Shown piece by piece: positions 46,064-57,759 of a stretch of 64,000 bases of DNA (the stretch's first letter is position 1; each line of letters begins with the position of its first letter). Below the pieces are notes generated by a model, which saw only the letters and a program-made list of their open reading frames with translations, searched no databases and had not been told where the DNA came from. Source of the DNA: Aquanectria penicillioides (Eukaryota > Ascomycota > Sordariomycetes > Hypocreales > Nectriaceae); assembly GCA_003415625.1 (NCBI GenBank), contig PYIU01000010.1:1734501-1798500 (forward strand), read 5' to 3'. Made by a program: the position numbers and the translations under genes.

Positions 46064-47920
46064 TTTTATTCGGTGCACTGCTAATAAACAAAGCAGAAAA
46101 CGAGAACTGGATGGAATGCACATGAAATGCGTCACCTGTTTGTATTTATCTGCCACTACCTGAATCAGATCATACTAATCCCAGTCAAGAACCAGTGCGG
46201 GTTGGAGTTCTAGATCAGAATCGATGCAGTATTCGCGTCCACCTCATCCAATCTCGTATGTTTCAGGCCGGCAAATTGGGAAGTTGACATGGATTGTGCA
46301 GTTGTTGGTGGTGGAATGGCCTGAACGGGGAGGGAGTATCCGGCGGGTGCATGCAGACTACGAATGCAAAGGGTTGGTCCCGTCCCCTGAAGAAATCCGG
46401 GTAACTACTATGAATGAGCCTAGCACTGATGTTTGCTCTTGTCTCACAAGCCCAACCGCAGCAGAGTTAGTTTCCTCGCCAGAATATTCCTTGCACAAGT
46501 TATGAAGAGCTTCGCAAAAGTTAATCAGGTTCTTCAGTGGGACGAATAACTCTAGAGACAACCACAAGCAGGCGGAATGAGCTACTCGCAGAGACATTGT
46601 TGATTCCGAGGATCAATGAATTGAATTGAATTGACTTGAATGATGAACAGCAGAAAAAAGCAAAGGACCTGTCACATAAAAAGTGCAGGGGTTCCCTGAG
46701 GAACGCACACGGACCAACACCTTTCGTCGTTCGTTGCCCTGCTTAGCTCGGCTCGATGATAGCTGCAATGGCTTTTCATTGGTAGCACCGGAATACGTGG
46801 GCTCAGATCGACCGATATCTGGGTTTTGTCACCCCAACAATAATGCCGCACAAACCTAAACAGCAGAGAGGAGAGGAGAGTGCGCGACAACGAATACCGG
46901 TACGTTCCCCCAAAGAAGAAACCGACACAGGTGACGAACTTAAAATGAAGTAGATATAGTCTAGAACACCTACATCGGAATTGTTTGTTCTGAAATGCGA
47001 TGACCATTATTATATTCATGGGCTTTCACAACACCAACTTCAACCCCGCTGCTATCATGTTACCTCCGTGTGGAAAGGCGGTAGCGCTACATGGCGATAT
47101 CACCAATAGTGTCTAAAATGTCAACGCTCGGCTCTCGAGAGACACCAGGGCGATCATTTATCAACACTATCGACGAGCATTCGCACCAGCTTTAGCCTGC
47201 CTGCGCTGAAGCGCCACATCACTGTATTTTCTGTAACCCGTTTGAAACTCTAAATAACCAAGCGTATTTTGAATGAATCCAGTCACATACAATGTCTTTT
47301 TGTAACCGACTTCCCAATGCATGCCATCTGCACCCATCAACCAAATGCTTTCACGTTTTTACAACCCAACTTCGAGCACGTTTACTGACTTCGGAGGTTG
47401 CCTGAGCTGTCTCTAGCGTTTCTGGAGCGCAAAAATACTTTCATCTTCCAGAAGACTATACACTGATTGATACTTGCCGACCATCTGCGATGGACTAACT
47501 AAACAGAGCAGGCCATCCAAGTGCAGGTTAATATCAACTTGTCTATGCAGCGACTTGAGACGGTAGATCTCTGGACCAGGACCTTTTCATTGTGGAAGCT
47601 GGAACCCTGTGATGGGATGGATCCTCGGCCTCGACTGAGTCAAGCGGAGAGGTAGCCCTGATTTGAAGAGGTGGACACTTCATTCAAGTGCATCTGACTA
47701 AGTGTCTCAAAGCTATTGTTTTTTCTTCTCTCAACAGGTGGGGATTGGATCGTCCATAATCGATTGGTATCTATCTTCAAGATCCCTAACAATACCTAGA
47801 ATGCGGGCCGGGACATTCTATCTACCCCGTCTTTGGGGCGACCCTCGTTAGCCGTTGCCAGCCAAGGAGGAGGTTCAGGAAGCAGCCATGTATAAGAAAC
47901 TCTCTCTGTGATGCGGCAAG
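46064..47920. other. 1.9 kb without a recognisable gene
   Basis: Promoter of the methyltransferase plus non-coding sequence; open frames here look random. Confidence 0.45.
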
Positions 47921-48341
47921 CTGAGATGAGCGCCTCAACAAGCCATTCCCCGAAGCCCAGGCGCGGCAGATTATCATCCAAGTTGTTGAAGGGCTGGAGA
48001 TGATGCACGAAAACGGGTTCGCACACAGAGATCTAAAGCCATCCAACATCTTGGTCCTGCAGCGCGGCCCGTCTTGGTGGGTGAAGCTGGGCGACTTCGG
48101 AATTAGCAAGCGCGTCGAAGGATTCATGGGCCTGACGACTCTGGAAATTGGAACCCGGGGATTTATGGCACCTGAAATTCTGGGATTATACTGCCCTGAC
48201 GATATTGATGATCAAGAAGCCGAGGACTGTCACAAATATTCCTGCTCCGTGGATATGTGGGCCGTGGGCGAGATAGCCCACAGAATCATGGTAAAATGTA
48301 TTGAGCAACGGTTCCCTCATTGCAATGCCCCTAAAGAATGA
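47921..48341 (+). pseudogene. Protein kinase fragment
   Basis: Reads as the C-lobe of a Ser/Thr protein kinase: FPEAQARQIIIQVVEGLEMM, catalytic loop HRDLKPSN, DFG in KLGDFGIS, activation segment GTRGFMAPEI, and SVDMWAVG of helix F. A stop (TGA) precedes this frame, so the glycine loop and the catalytic lysine of the N-lobe are absent, and the end is cut short after helix F. The remaining motifs are intact, but without an N-lobe it cannot bind ATP normally. Confidence 0.75.
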
Positions 48342-51300
48342 AGGCGCAGGTTGTCTCCGAACTAAAGGCATTCAATTAAACTTCTTCCATCGAAAAATAT
48401 TCGATAGACAACAGGTTTTGACGAGATAATTGATTCCAGCGTTGGGATTCCGGAATCAATTCTCTTCAGCCATCCACGATCATCACCAACCACAATGCGC
48501 TTGCAGACAAACCGACCCAAAAGCGACGCCGTGTTTTTCATGACGAACTAATAGATCGACCCGTTTCGAACCTCTTCCAAGCCCATGCTCTTCCACGAAA
48601 AATGTGGTTCCCAATGGAGTTTCTATCGTCGTACTCGAAGAACTTGAGGGACTGGGAGTAAAACTGATACGAGAAGTCAAAGGTGTGCCGATTTGTGTCT
48701 CAGAAGTGTAGCATGAGGATTGAGGTGTTGTTGATGGAGTTTCAATGGTCAAGGTTGAAGAGCTTGAAGGGGTTGGTGTGAAGCCACAAGACTACTTGTC
48801 CTACTGTTCAGTAGAAGATGAGATCTACAGCTGAGACTTAGAAATTGGCCTAACCGGCGCCTGGATCTATTTAGAATCAGTGTTTGAAAGCATTTACAAG
48901 ATGGAAGTGAACGTCGTAAGCCGAACCATCATTCTGTGGTCAACAGCTAATATTTCGAGACACTTGGCGCTAGTTGCACACTAGTTAGCGCTCATCGTGT
49001 GCGCGACAACCTTCTAGGATGGATGAGGATGTGGTGCATGGATTTGGACTGAGGGTTTTCATGAATCTGTGCAGTGATAAATACTCCATGGCCACTCTTG
49101 AAGCGGGGCAGATAAAGTACAAAGGAATCACCCGTGTCGAAATGCTACGCGTCAACTGAACGTGGCGGCGGAGGCCGTAATTAAGCAGGGGAGCTTTGGT
49201 TTGATTGGCTAGTAACATATCGTCGCTTCCGCTGTATGGTGCAGGGTAACTTACATGTTGGCCATCACGAACCGTTCATTGACGTGATTTCGCCAAAGAA
49301 AACAACACCCCAAGTACACCAGATACTCTCAGGCACTACAATCATCCTCACCCTCACCAAATGTTTGGTTTTCGCGCAGGCCGAATTTGGTGGTCAACAT
49401 TCCTTAGCTCTATCTCATGATTCTTCGATTGTCTCGTGTGTACTCCGTATGCTGCTGTAACATGAACGCTTGTGACAGAGAACTACCTGTCTGGACTACC
49501 TCGATCCAAGATTATCCTCGCCATCCACATACCCTATACCTTGAAATTTGCGTTTGAGCTAGACATTTGGTCGCCTTTCCTCTTACTTGTTCAAATTCTA
49601 CTGGAATACGAGCAAACAACCACCTCAGAACAGCATATATCGAAAGATCAAAGCAATTTTCAATTTGGAGCCTTGTCCCTACTCTACTCGCTTTTTTTTT
49701 TTATCGCGCATAGTAATTCAGATGACAATGGAAGAATGGAGTTGGCCTTTGAGACATCCTCATATTGAGTCGACCCACCTAGCGCTAATGCAACACTAGC
49801 ATCACGGCTCGTATCGCTGGTCTACTTGTCATCCCAAGCCACAATGGCAAAAAGGTAATGGTTTGCTGGTTGGGCACCGACCAAATCATCTGGTTCTGTA
49901 GGGCTGCGCTCACGTATACAGGCGAAACCCGAGCCCGCAGTCGTCAAACGATGAGGGAACGATAAGCAACGTGAACTTCTCTACTCTAAATGGTCCAATG
50001 TATGCAATAGGAGGCTGCTAATTTCATGATTCGCCTTATTGGTGGCTTTTCATGTTACTCAAACTTCGTTTTGACAAATTGCATCACGGAATCATCGCCT
50101 TGTTCTTTGACGTAGTCGGGCATCATTGACTGATGTCTCTGAAATTCTGAGACCAATAAAAAGGGCGGTGTGGTAGGGCTGTCTCTCTTCAGAAGAGTTC
50201 AGCCCTTGGTAAGAAGTGGCTGCATATTACCCATATAATCTCAGCACATACTGCACAGTGCATCCTTGGCAAAGTGGAAATTCTGGCCCCTGGCATCGAT
50301 GATTGCATAGAGCTAGACTATCCTCAGTAAGGGCTTGATTAGTCACTTCTCATTGCAGTTTTATGCTTGCATAGGGGAATCTGGGGATCTAACTTGTGCC
50401 GCGGGGGCGCTCAAATTATCCACTTTGCCAAGGATGAATTTGTCGAGATTTTATGGTAGTTGGATACAGCGGCAAGGGACCGTCAGCCCTAGGAGATCCA
50501 ATTTGCGCGCAATAATTACATGCGAGTGCGAACTTGGAAAAGACCAGAGGCAGTCGCTCGGAACACCCGTTATTCCAAGGAATAGGATCAATATCCACAG
50601 GTTAGCCGAGGGTCCCGAATATCCAGAAGCAAATGATATCTTGCCTTGCAGTTTTTTGACTACCCAATGAGTTTTGAATATTACCGCCCCTCGATCAGGG
50701 CGCACGAATTGGCTCTGCTGGATTATGAACTAACCAGTCATGTCACCTAATGTCAGCTTTTGAGACATTCACATAATCATCAATGGCGCTAGGTGGCGAC
50801 TTTATTGAGTAACTAGTAAGTGTACAATCCTGGTCTGACGTGCGATAATCCTGTTAGCGGACTCTGGAATCCGACCCTTCGGAATGCACATTTATTTCCT
50901 CCATGCCCACCTGGACTCACATCATCCATGTATTTGCTACCAGGAACCTGGCCTACTCTAGCATAGATTATTAGATCTTATTGCACCGATCGATTCCTTT
51001 ATTTGTTTTTGAGAGAAATGTTGTGGCGTTTGCCACATTTGCGTAAATCATTGTCAAAACCTATGAGTTCCTAAGCAATTTGACTCCAGAGCAAGTTGAT
51101 GCAACTATTAAGGCGGTCATGAACATGGCCAATACGCTCGATCCGAAGAATGGAGGACGAAAGGTGCTGAAAGTTATTGGCGTCAGGTGCATCGCAATAT
51201 CGTGAGCTTTGCAGGTGATGACTTGAGGATACCAGAAACTTCTGTATGCCAGTAAATATCAATTGCTTATCGCTTTATACCATTTCGTCGCGGAAACATC

Positions 51301-51631
51301 ACAAAATGTTGAGAGGTGAGAGTGCTTGATGCAAAACACCACGACTGACATAGAGTGTTGCACTCCAGATTACTAATCTAATCAACTCCACGCAATCGCA
51401 ACGATGGAGGCCCATTAAAAAAACTGCTCCAAAGGATGAGCTCTAGGAATACAAAGCAGGCTCTATCTGCATAGCTCTATCACAAGTGCCGCCCAATTCA
51501 TGATCTATAGTCCTCAGCTATCAACACAGCTAACCTCGGTCGAAGAAAATCGACACAACGCTCCGTTACCCAACATTACATCAAATATCTCGCAAAAAAC
51601 CATCAAGAAGTCGATATCCAGAGTTCAAATT
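48342..51631. other. 3.3 kb without a recognisable gene
   Basis: On the complement, 48780-48560 encodes a Ser/Thr/Pro-rich stretch with two diverged copies of a unit ending TIETP; no start or signal peptide was found. A 48-codon open piece at 51059-51205 (+, SNLTPEQVDATIKAVMN) looks coding-like but is isolated. Otherwise nothing recognised. Confidence 0.4.
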
Positions 51632-53202
51632 CTACTTATCAAACCTGCTCATTGGTTGAAGTTCAATCCTGATACCCTTTTTGGTTTCTTCTTCCCCTTC
51701 TCTGTCGGCATCTCTTGTGATCCTTGTTGTGCTGTCACTTGCAGATATGATCTCCAGGCTTGGGTTCATATCGCTGCGATTGGTCTCATCCCCACTCACG
51801 GATGAAATACTATGTCGTCTCATGGGTCGGGATTTGCGAAATACCCCCATGCCAGATCCCCACGAGGTGAAGAACCTACTTGGTGAGATTAATTCACGCC
51901 ATTGGCTCATACATGCTTCATTCGTGCCGTATATGATTGCGTCTACCAATCCTTGAATGACAATGCAGGACTGGGAACGATAGATTAGAAACTGACATTG
52001 GTTGCGGCAATCTTCACTCACTTTGTCAATGGTCTGTAATACAAATGGAGCCGGCATACCAGTCGTAGTTTGGTAGATTCGGATTCCAGTGGGTAGCGCC
52101 CAGATGAGCATATATGCAAGCGGATACAAAAGCATAAGCCGAGTAACCTTGGGGGATGGATGGTTAGCTTGCGCGTGATGTAAGAATGCGCTTTGACTCA
52201 CTCGCTTCAGCCGTCTGCTCGACTTGTCTGATCGATAAACATTTGATTCCCTGTTGTAGGCCGAATCCCCGTGTGATCCTCGTTCAAGATGCTCCGATTG
52301 CCGACCGGTATTGGTACCGCGTGTCTCAGATGGGCCAGATGATGGGCTCGAAAGATCAAGCACGCGTTTGCGAGCACGGTATACAACATACGACAGACGA
52401 ACATACATGAGCAGAATCAAGATGATGATTACCCATCGTGGAACGAAGTTTGCAAGCAAACGGACTTTGTCGGACGTAAACCAACACCCTGCGCAGGTTG
52501 TTAGAGACGCTCATGAAAATAGGTGAATATGCGCTGGGCAAACTTTCAAGCTCCGATGTCTCCATAGCCGGTCACTTTCAGACCTATCCCAGCCCAGAGA
52601 AGGCTCAATACCCAAGGCACAGCCATGAGGTATATGCGATGATCCTCGATGAAGGCAGAAATCTTTTTGTGGTCTGCAAGGATGAAGTATGTGGCGATGG
52701 CGATGGCCAGGACCCAGTAGTCTGTTTGGATCACGAAAGTTTGGGTTACGAACCCGTTAAAGTCACAGAATGTCGTTTGATCGGGCTCCCCGATGTATTT
52801 ACCACTAATGTTCATCGCTGTAGAAGAAAGAAAGTTTATTCCCATGATAAAATCGCTAATTGCTAAACCACTAGCTTTCATGAGTAAACTGCCAATTGAG
52901 AAGGGCTAATATTAGCTACTCACAGGATAAGTTGGTGGCGGAATGTTCTCAGGCTTTTGAAGCACTAAAAGGTACTTATTAGCTCCTCGCACTCCACCTG
53001 ATTTCTCAGGGCTGTGGGATTGACTCACAATAAAGCTCAGTATAATCCATCCGGCACCAATGATGGAACAAAGAGAGACGACAAGAATGACAATGCTTTG
53101 GGCGTGGATCTGGGAACTCTTGGTGGGAGCCGCGAGGGCCTCCCGGTGAAAGATCCTCGCCTCAGCCTGATCATCGTAGAACTCTAGCGTGAGTTTGACC
53201 AT
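51632..53202 (-). CDS. Git3/cAMP-receptor-like GPCR
   Basis: Seven-helix receptor of the fungal cAMP-receptor-like (Git3/GprC) class, expected at the plasma membrane. Six exons: 53202-53029, 52964-52924, 52870-52548, 52488-52202, 52147-52022 and 51970-51632; 429 residues. Family signatures: SLRTFRHQLIL then GLAISDFIMGINFLSS (TM2), GYGDIGAWCWF, LMLLYPLAYMLIWALPTG (TM6) and SCIVIQGLVDAIIYGTNE (TM7). A long Ser-rich third loop and Ser-rich tail may be phosphorylated. Two introns (54 and 51 bp) are in-frame and stop-free, so retention would insert residues rather than truncate. The intron 52547-52489 needs a GA donor (GAAAGT) where GTAAGT is expected; if unspliced, TGA ends the protein before TM5. 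The start at 53202 is preferred; an in-frame upstream start at 53220 is possible. Confidence 0.8.
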
Positions 53203-54239
53203 GGTGGACCTTGAAGACATCAGACCTGCATCTTCGAACTGCGCTGAAGGAAATGAGAGGAGCGCATCTAATAAGCACAACTAATTGATTGATGGGGATC
53301 ACATTGTTTCTTTTTCCTCAGGGCACCTTATCTTTGCAAGGGTTCATCAGGATCACTCTTCAAGATTGGAGATCCCAGAGGGGGAAAGGTCATTCACTAG
53401 AATTCTGATACTATTGAACCCCAGACGCGTATGATGGGTATTAAAGGCACCAAAAGGATGGCCCGAGGAAAAGCAAAAGCAATGCCAATTCTTATCTCCA
53501 GTCACGAAGAAGCAATTCGACTCCTTCAAGCTCGCTTCCAGGCATCGATGTCTCGGATTGTCTGCAACCTTGTCGCATGAACGTAGCAAGCTGAAATATG
53601 ACAGTCCATGTCATAACTGACAGCCGTTGCCTCCTCGTCGGACCGATCTCGTTATCAGGGGTCGATGTGGGGCTTGCGCGTGGGGTGAAAAACGCATCTC
53701 CGGCAGATGGCTTGAAGCTGGGCAAACCCCAGATAAGCCGGCTGTGAGAACGGCCCCTTGATGCTTCATGAGCCCAATAGAGGGGGGCGGTGCCCCGTGA
53801 CCTACGGATACTGGAGAGGAGAAAATGAGGCAGGGTAGGATAAAAAGCAATTTGTGCCGATATCTTCAGCTCCTGAACTCGCCAAATCGCTATCAGAGAC
53901 GACCGTCCTTCTACGCCAATGAAAAAAGCCACGAGGTCATCCCTGATTGGAGGCGATCGGCTTGCTAATCTTTGTCGTTTTTTTTAGTCCAATTTAGGTC
54001 AAACGATTGCCCCGAAAAGGCATGCTGCCCTCCTCACATTTCCGATTTCTGAAGAAGGCAAAGCATGCGCGCGGAGAAATGAGACGCGGAGGAGCATGCG
54101 ATTTTGCAATTCCCATCACTCCTCGGAGGCTTTCCTTTCCAAATCCCCCACAAAACGTTGGGCTTGAGGACATGACGAAACACACACGTGATGGTAAACG
54201 TGACCCAGAAGAGCTTGAATAAAAGGCTGAGCAATTGAC
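53203..54239. other. Intergenic
   Basis: Promoter of the GPCR; a poly-T/A tract near 53980. Overlapping open frames look random. Confidence 0.45.
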
Positions 54240-55160
54240 CTTGTTGAGAATGTGTGATTTTTCCAGTCTGCATATCGAGGAGGATGACCATGTTCTCAAA
54301 ATTTCCCGCAATGCACATACCGGTATCACCATTGGCATTGAAAGTGCAGTCATCGATAAAGGTCGCCATTTTGGACAAATCCCCGACCGGCTCCACCTTG
54401 GTTGGCCCCGTCGACAGGATGGCCTAGCGAACCTCGTCAACACTGGCGTTTTGACACGTCGATATTCGAATACTCTGAAATGTCACCAGTCGAGGGAGTC
54501 GCGCTGCCCGTTGGTGTTTAACGGCATCCACATCCGAGGCGGATACCTTGACTTCACGAACTCATTGGGCGTCTGCGTTTATCGGATTGCTGTTACTTCA
54601 AGTGGCCAACAAAGACCCAAGGCAGAGTCACAAATAAGGACAGCATCCGAAACGCCGGGGATAGGCTATAGCGGCCACGCCACTCAGAAAGGCGCTTTCG
54701 GAACTCATATCCCTGACCTTGCTGACATGAACCCTGTTGTCGCATCTGGCGCGGCCTAACTAGCCCATGCGCTATAAACGTTACAACAATGGGGGTAGCA
54801 CAAGCGGCCGAGTTTCCGCCAACCACAACGTATTTCTCGGTAGTCCTTCCGTTGCCCTTGGGGACCTCGGTTATGCCAAGGATCTTTCGAATCGTGGGGA
54901 TGGAGATAAGCTCTTTTAATTTATGCCGTGGGCTTGATGGGTTGCGAATCGTATGGACAGCTGCCGAGGGGTACATCTGGGCTAAAAGAAGATCTCTATT
55001 GGGACGGACAGTAATGTTTTCGAGCCGTGATTCGAGGCTAAGCTGGGCTAACTGGGCTGCGGCGAAAGATTTGGTGCTGCCGGCCGCAAGGATGATCAAG
55101 GCCGTTAGCAAGGCGGACGGACGGCCTGTTGGCAGTAGCGGCGGTGGCTTGGAGCTAGAG
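54240..55160 (-). pseudogene. SMP-30/gluconolactonase-like protein, pseudogene with internal inversion
   Basis: On the minus strand: a hydrophobic N-terminal stretch without an ATG, then LENITVRPNRDLLLAQMYPS and LGITEVPKGNG (55040-54830), then GQGYEFRK (near 54700), then SAFLSGVAAIAYPRR (near 54670) and DSALGLCWPLEVT (to 54593), in shifting frames; and later TKVEPVGDLSKMATFIDDCT and AGNFENMVILL (54400-54270) after a TAG. This is the order of a secreted beta-propeller of the SMP-30/LRE group. The part that belongs between LEVT and VDEVR is present on the opposite strand: plus strand 54450-54600 reads FDTSIFEYSEMSP, EGVALPVGV, then NGIHIRGGYLDFTNSLG and VYRIAVTSSG. The C-terminus is gone. Stops, frameshifts and inversion mean it is not functional. 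Confidence 0.7.
54437..54605 (+). other. Inverted internal segment of the SMP-30-like pseudogene
   Basis: About 150-170 bp whose coding sense is on the plus strand, opposite to both flanks of the same pseudogene. One frameshift (an extra T after VALPVGV, near 54520) lies inside it. The bases around the left edge (ACTGGCGTT against AACGCCAGT) could have been short inverted repeats; exact breakpoints cannot be fixed by eye. Confidence 0.6.
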
Positions 55161-55812
55161 TGCTAGAGGGATCGGTAGCACATAACCGTTTTGTAGACCA
55201 AGGAGTTTAAATGGATGATAGAAACAAAACGAAGTTGGCAAACAAATCGAAATCACCAACCCACAAAGCAACAACCGATTTCATCATCGCTTATTCCGAC
55301 CCTCGGTTCCACAGACTGCACTCCACCGCGAGACTCATGGAGACAAGCTAAACAAGACTCGGTGTAATTCTTCATGCCAGGACACCGCTCCGGTCCGTGT
55401 GCAGTCGTTTTTACCGTGGCTACGAATAGGTTATTAAAGTGAGTGAACATCCAATCAAGGCTCTGTGGGTGCACGAGTGTGATCGCCAATCAAGGGATGA
55501 GGCCGGTTTGGGGCCAGCCGATCCGACAAGGGCCCGTTCGAGATCGAAGTCGCGATCCACAAATTACGCCTAAATGGAGTAGGAAAAAAATGAAAAAGGA
55601 TACAATGTAGAGCGTGGAGTGTAGAGGGCAGGGAATCTTCAAGCACAATAAAAAGCGGTCGAGTTATATGCTCCTTTCGAGACTCATCCTAATTCTGTAG
55701 CCTTGGGTTTTTATATACGTATTTCACATTGGAACCACCCTATACCAACATGCTATATTGCTATACTTCCCATACCCATCTCTCCCACAGTCGGGTATTA
55801 TACGAGCAATTC
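55161..55812. other. Intergenic
   Basis: Nothing coding recognised. Confidence 0.5.
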
Positions 55813-56712
55813 CTAGTCCTTCACAAAAATAGCTGCAAATCTCACCTCATTCCAGCCCACTGTGTATGGGCAGACAAGCTTGACGCGATATCCTTGAGGA
55901 ACCAGCTTGTTGACCGTGGCCTGATAGTCACCTGTCCCCAAGTTGTGCCTTGACACCCAGCCGCTGCTCGGCGACTTGTCCCAGATGGCCGCATAGTAGT
56001 CCACATTGTTGAAAACGAAGGCGGTGACGTGGACAGTGCGGTAGCCTTGCCCAACGTACTTGTCTGAAAGCTTTTGGTAATCAGCCGACGTCATGCCATG
56101 GTGTGCAACCCAGGCATAGTTCGTAGCCGGCTTCTCCCAAAGCGCCGCATACAGCGCCTGATTGCCGTGGACATAGCCACTGACATGTTTCAGACGGAAG
56201 CCTTGGCCGACAAAGGTATTAAACGCCGTCTGGTACTCGGCCGAGGTCATGTCATGTCGAGCGACCCACGCGCCACCAGCGGACTTGTCCCAAATGGCGG
56301 CAAACTGGGCCTTGCCTGAAACGGTGTATCCGTTGACAAGAGAAGGTCGGTATCCCTGAGAGACAAGACTGTTGAACTGTGCTTGGTAGTCGGCACTGCT
56401 CATGCCGTGTCTGGCGACCCAGTTCGAAGTAACGCTCTTGTCCCACACTGCTGCATAGCGTGGGTTACCCAGGGTTGTGTAGCCGCTAACATAGGTAAGG
56501 CGATATCCTTTGCTGACAAGCTGGTTGAACGTGTCTTGGTAGAGCTGAGGAGGCATGCCATATCTGGAATCCCATTTTACAGAAGCACGAGCCTCAAGGG
56601 AATTGGACGCACTGGCGTCGTCAACTGGAGCCGTGCTGACTGCCGAAGGAAAGCTGATCATGACCATGAGCGCAAAGGCCCATGCTATGATGGATTGGAG
56701 ACCCGCCATCAT
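55813..56712 (-). CDS. Secreted protein of five BTRD1-like repeats
   Basis: Single exon, 299 residues from the ATG at 56712 (an in-frame upstream ATG at 56823 is less likely because it buries the signal peptide). Residues 1-28 form a signal peptide ending SAVSTA; a short propeptide-like stretch follows. From about residue 44 there are five tandem repeats of roughly 50 residues with the pattern W..RHGM..ADYQ..FN.LV.QGYR...V.GY....G...YAAIWDK. This matches, from memory, the Bacterial tandem repeat domain 1 (PF17660) found at the N-terminus of fungal polyglycine hydrolases, which cleave plant chitinases. Here no beta-lactamase-like catalytic domain follows, so it is a repeat-only protein, perhaps a binding or decoy module. 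An AT-rich TATTTAAA lies about 160 bp upstream. Confidence 0.75.
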   Translation of the reverse strand: MMAGLQSIIAWAFALMVMISFPSAVSTAPVDDASASNSLEARASVKWDSRYGMPPQLYQDTFNQLVSKGYRLTYVSGYTTLGNPRYAAVWDKSVTSNWVARHGMSSADYQAQFNSLVSQGYRPSLVNGYTVSGKAQFAAIWDKSAGGAWVARHDMTSAEYQTAFNTFVGQGFRLKHVSGYVHGNQALYAALWEKPATNYAWVAHHGMTSADYQKLSDKYVGQGYRTVHVTAFVFNNVDYYAAIWDKSPSSGWVSRHNLGTGDYQATVNKLVPQGYRVKLVCPYTVGWNEVRFAAIFVKD

Positions 56713-57759
56713 GGTGGAGTTCTCAGTGTTGGGAAAATTGGAGGATATTTCAGAATGGAGAGAGGGATCAGATGTAGAAACTGAGATGATGGAACGAGTG
56801 ACTTGAATAGAGAACGTATTCAACGCCCGGATCTGTGTTGATGAGGCATGATAATGCTGAGAGAAGCCTAGGTATTTAAATGTTCGGAATCAAGCGAGAA
56901 GCAGAACAAGTTCTCTGAATGTTCCAATCCTTTTCCTATTGGCTGGTCTTGGGATGACGGGCGGCGCCACGGTGGCTCTGCATCTTTCAGCTTGACATCA
57001 AGCTCAATATGGAGACACGTGCCCCATTGGCCTAGATTGAGACCCTTTCGGTCGAAAAGTCCTCGTGCTGCGGTTTTTGCAATCTAGCCCTATGGTTCAG
57101 GGAGCAGCTGAGCAGGGCGCCTTGAGACATGTGCCAATAGCATCGGTAGTTGAAACAGCCACGTCTGGTCTTTGCTACCGCCACCGGCTTCCAACATGTC
57201 CTCCTATGAATAAAGCATGTCCAATTGCTTGATTGTTAATTTAGAATCAGGAAAACCCCTAAAGATAGGTAGAGCTGAATGGCTTCAAATTTTAGCTTGA
57301 GGGGTATTCAAGCGTATACGAGTCTAGGACTTCCAACGCATTGCTAGACTGTGTCTATGAATAAGTCAAGTGACTGGATGCTACCCCGTATTTGTCTGAA
57401 ATAAGAGCCATTGGGTTCATTGTGTGTCTGAGAAATTAAACTTAATTCTAAGTTTAGTAGCCGTTTTGAGCTAAATGTTCTCAATTCGTCTCGTGGACAG
57501 CCAGTATGAATCGCACATGGTCAGCCCTATGCATCCCTTTTGATCCGCCATTGTACGCGTTTAGCCATCGGTGAGCTTCGCCACGTTCTGTCTTTGACTG
57601 ATTGGTCACTGGAGCATCCCTTCAAGTTGAACCATGTACAAGACGCATCATTTTCAGCAAAAGCAGCCCGAGAGGTCGAGTCTGTCTCAACATTTATGGA
57701 ACCCCTGAATTTCTTGTACTACATACGACAATCAATGACTCCCCCCCTTTGCTCAAGCC
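56713..57759. other. Intergenic
   Basis: Promoter of the five-repeat protein and non-coding sequence; nothing else recognised. Confidence 0.5.

Noticed and set aside
53492..53932. 146-codon minus-strand open frame
   Set aside because: Overlapping alternative frames are equally open and the sequence lacks domain or signal features.
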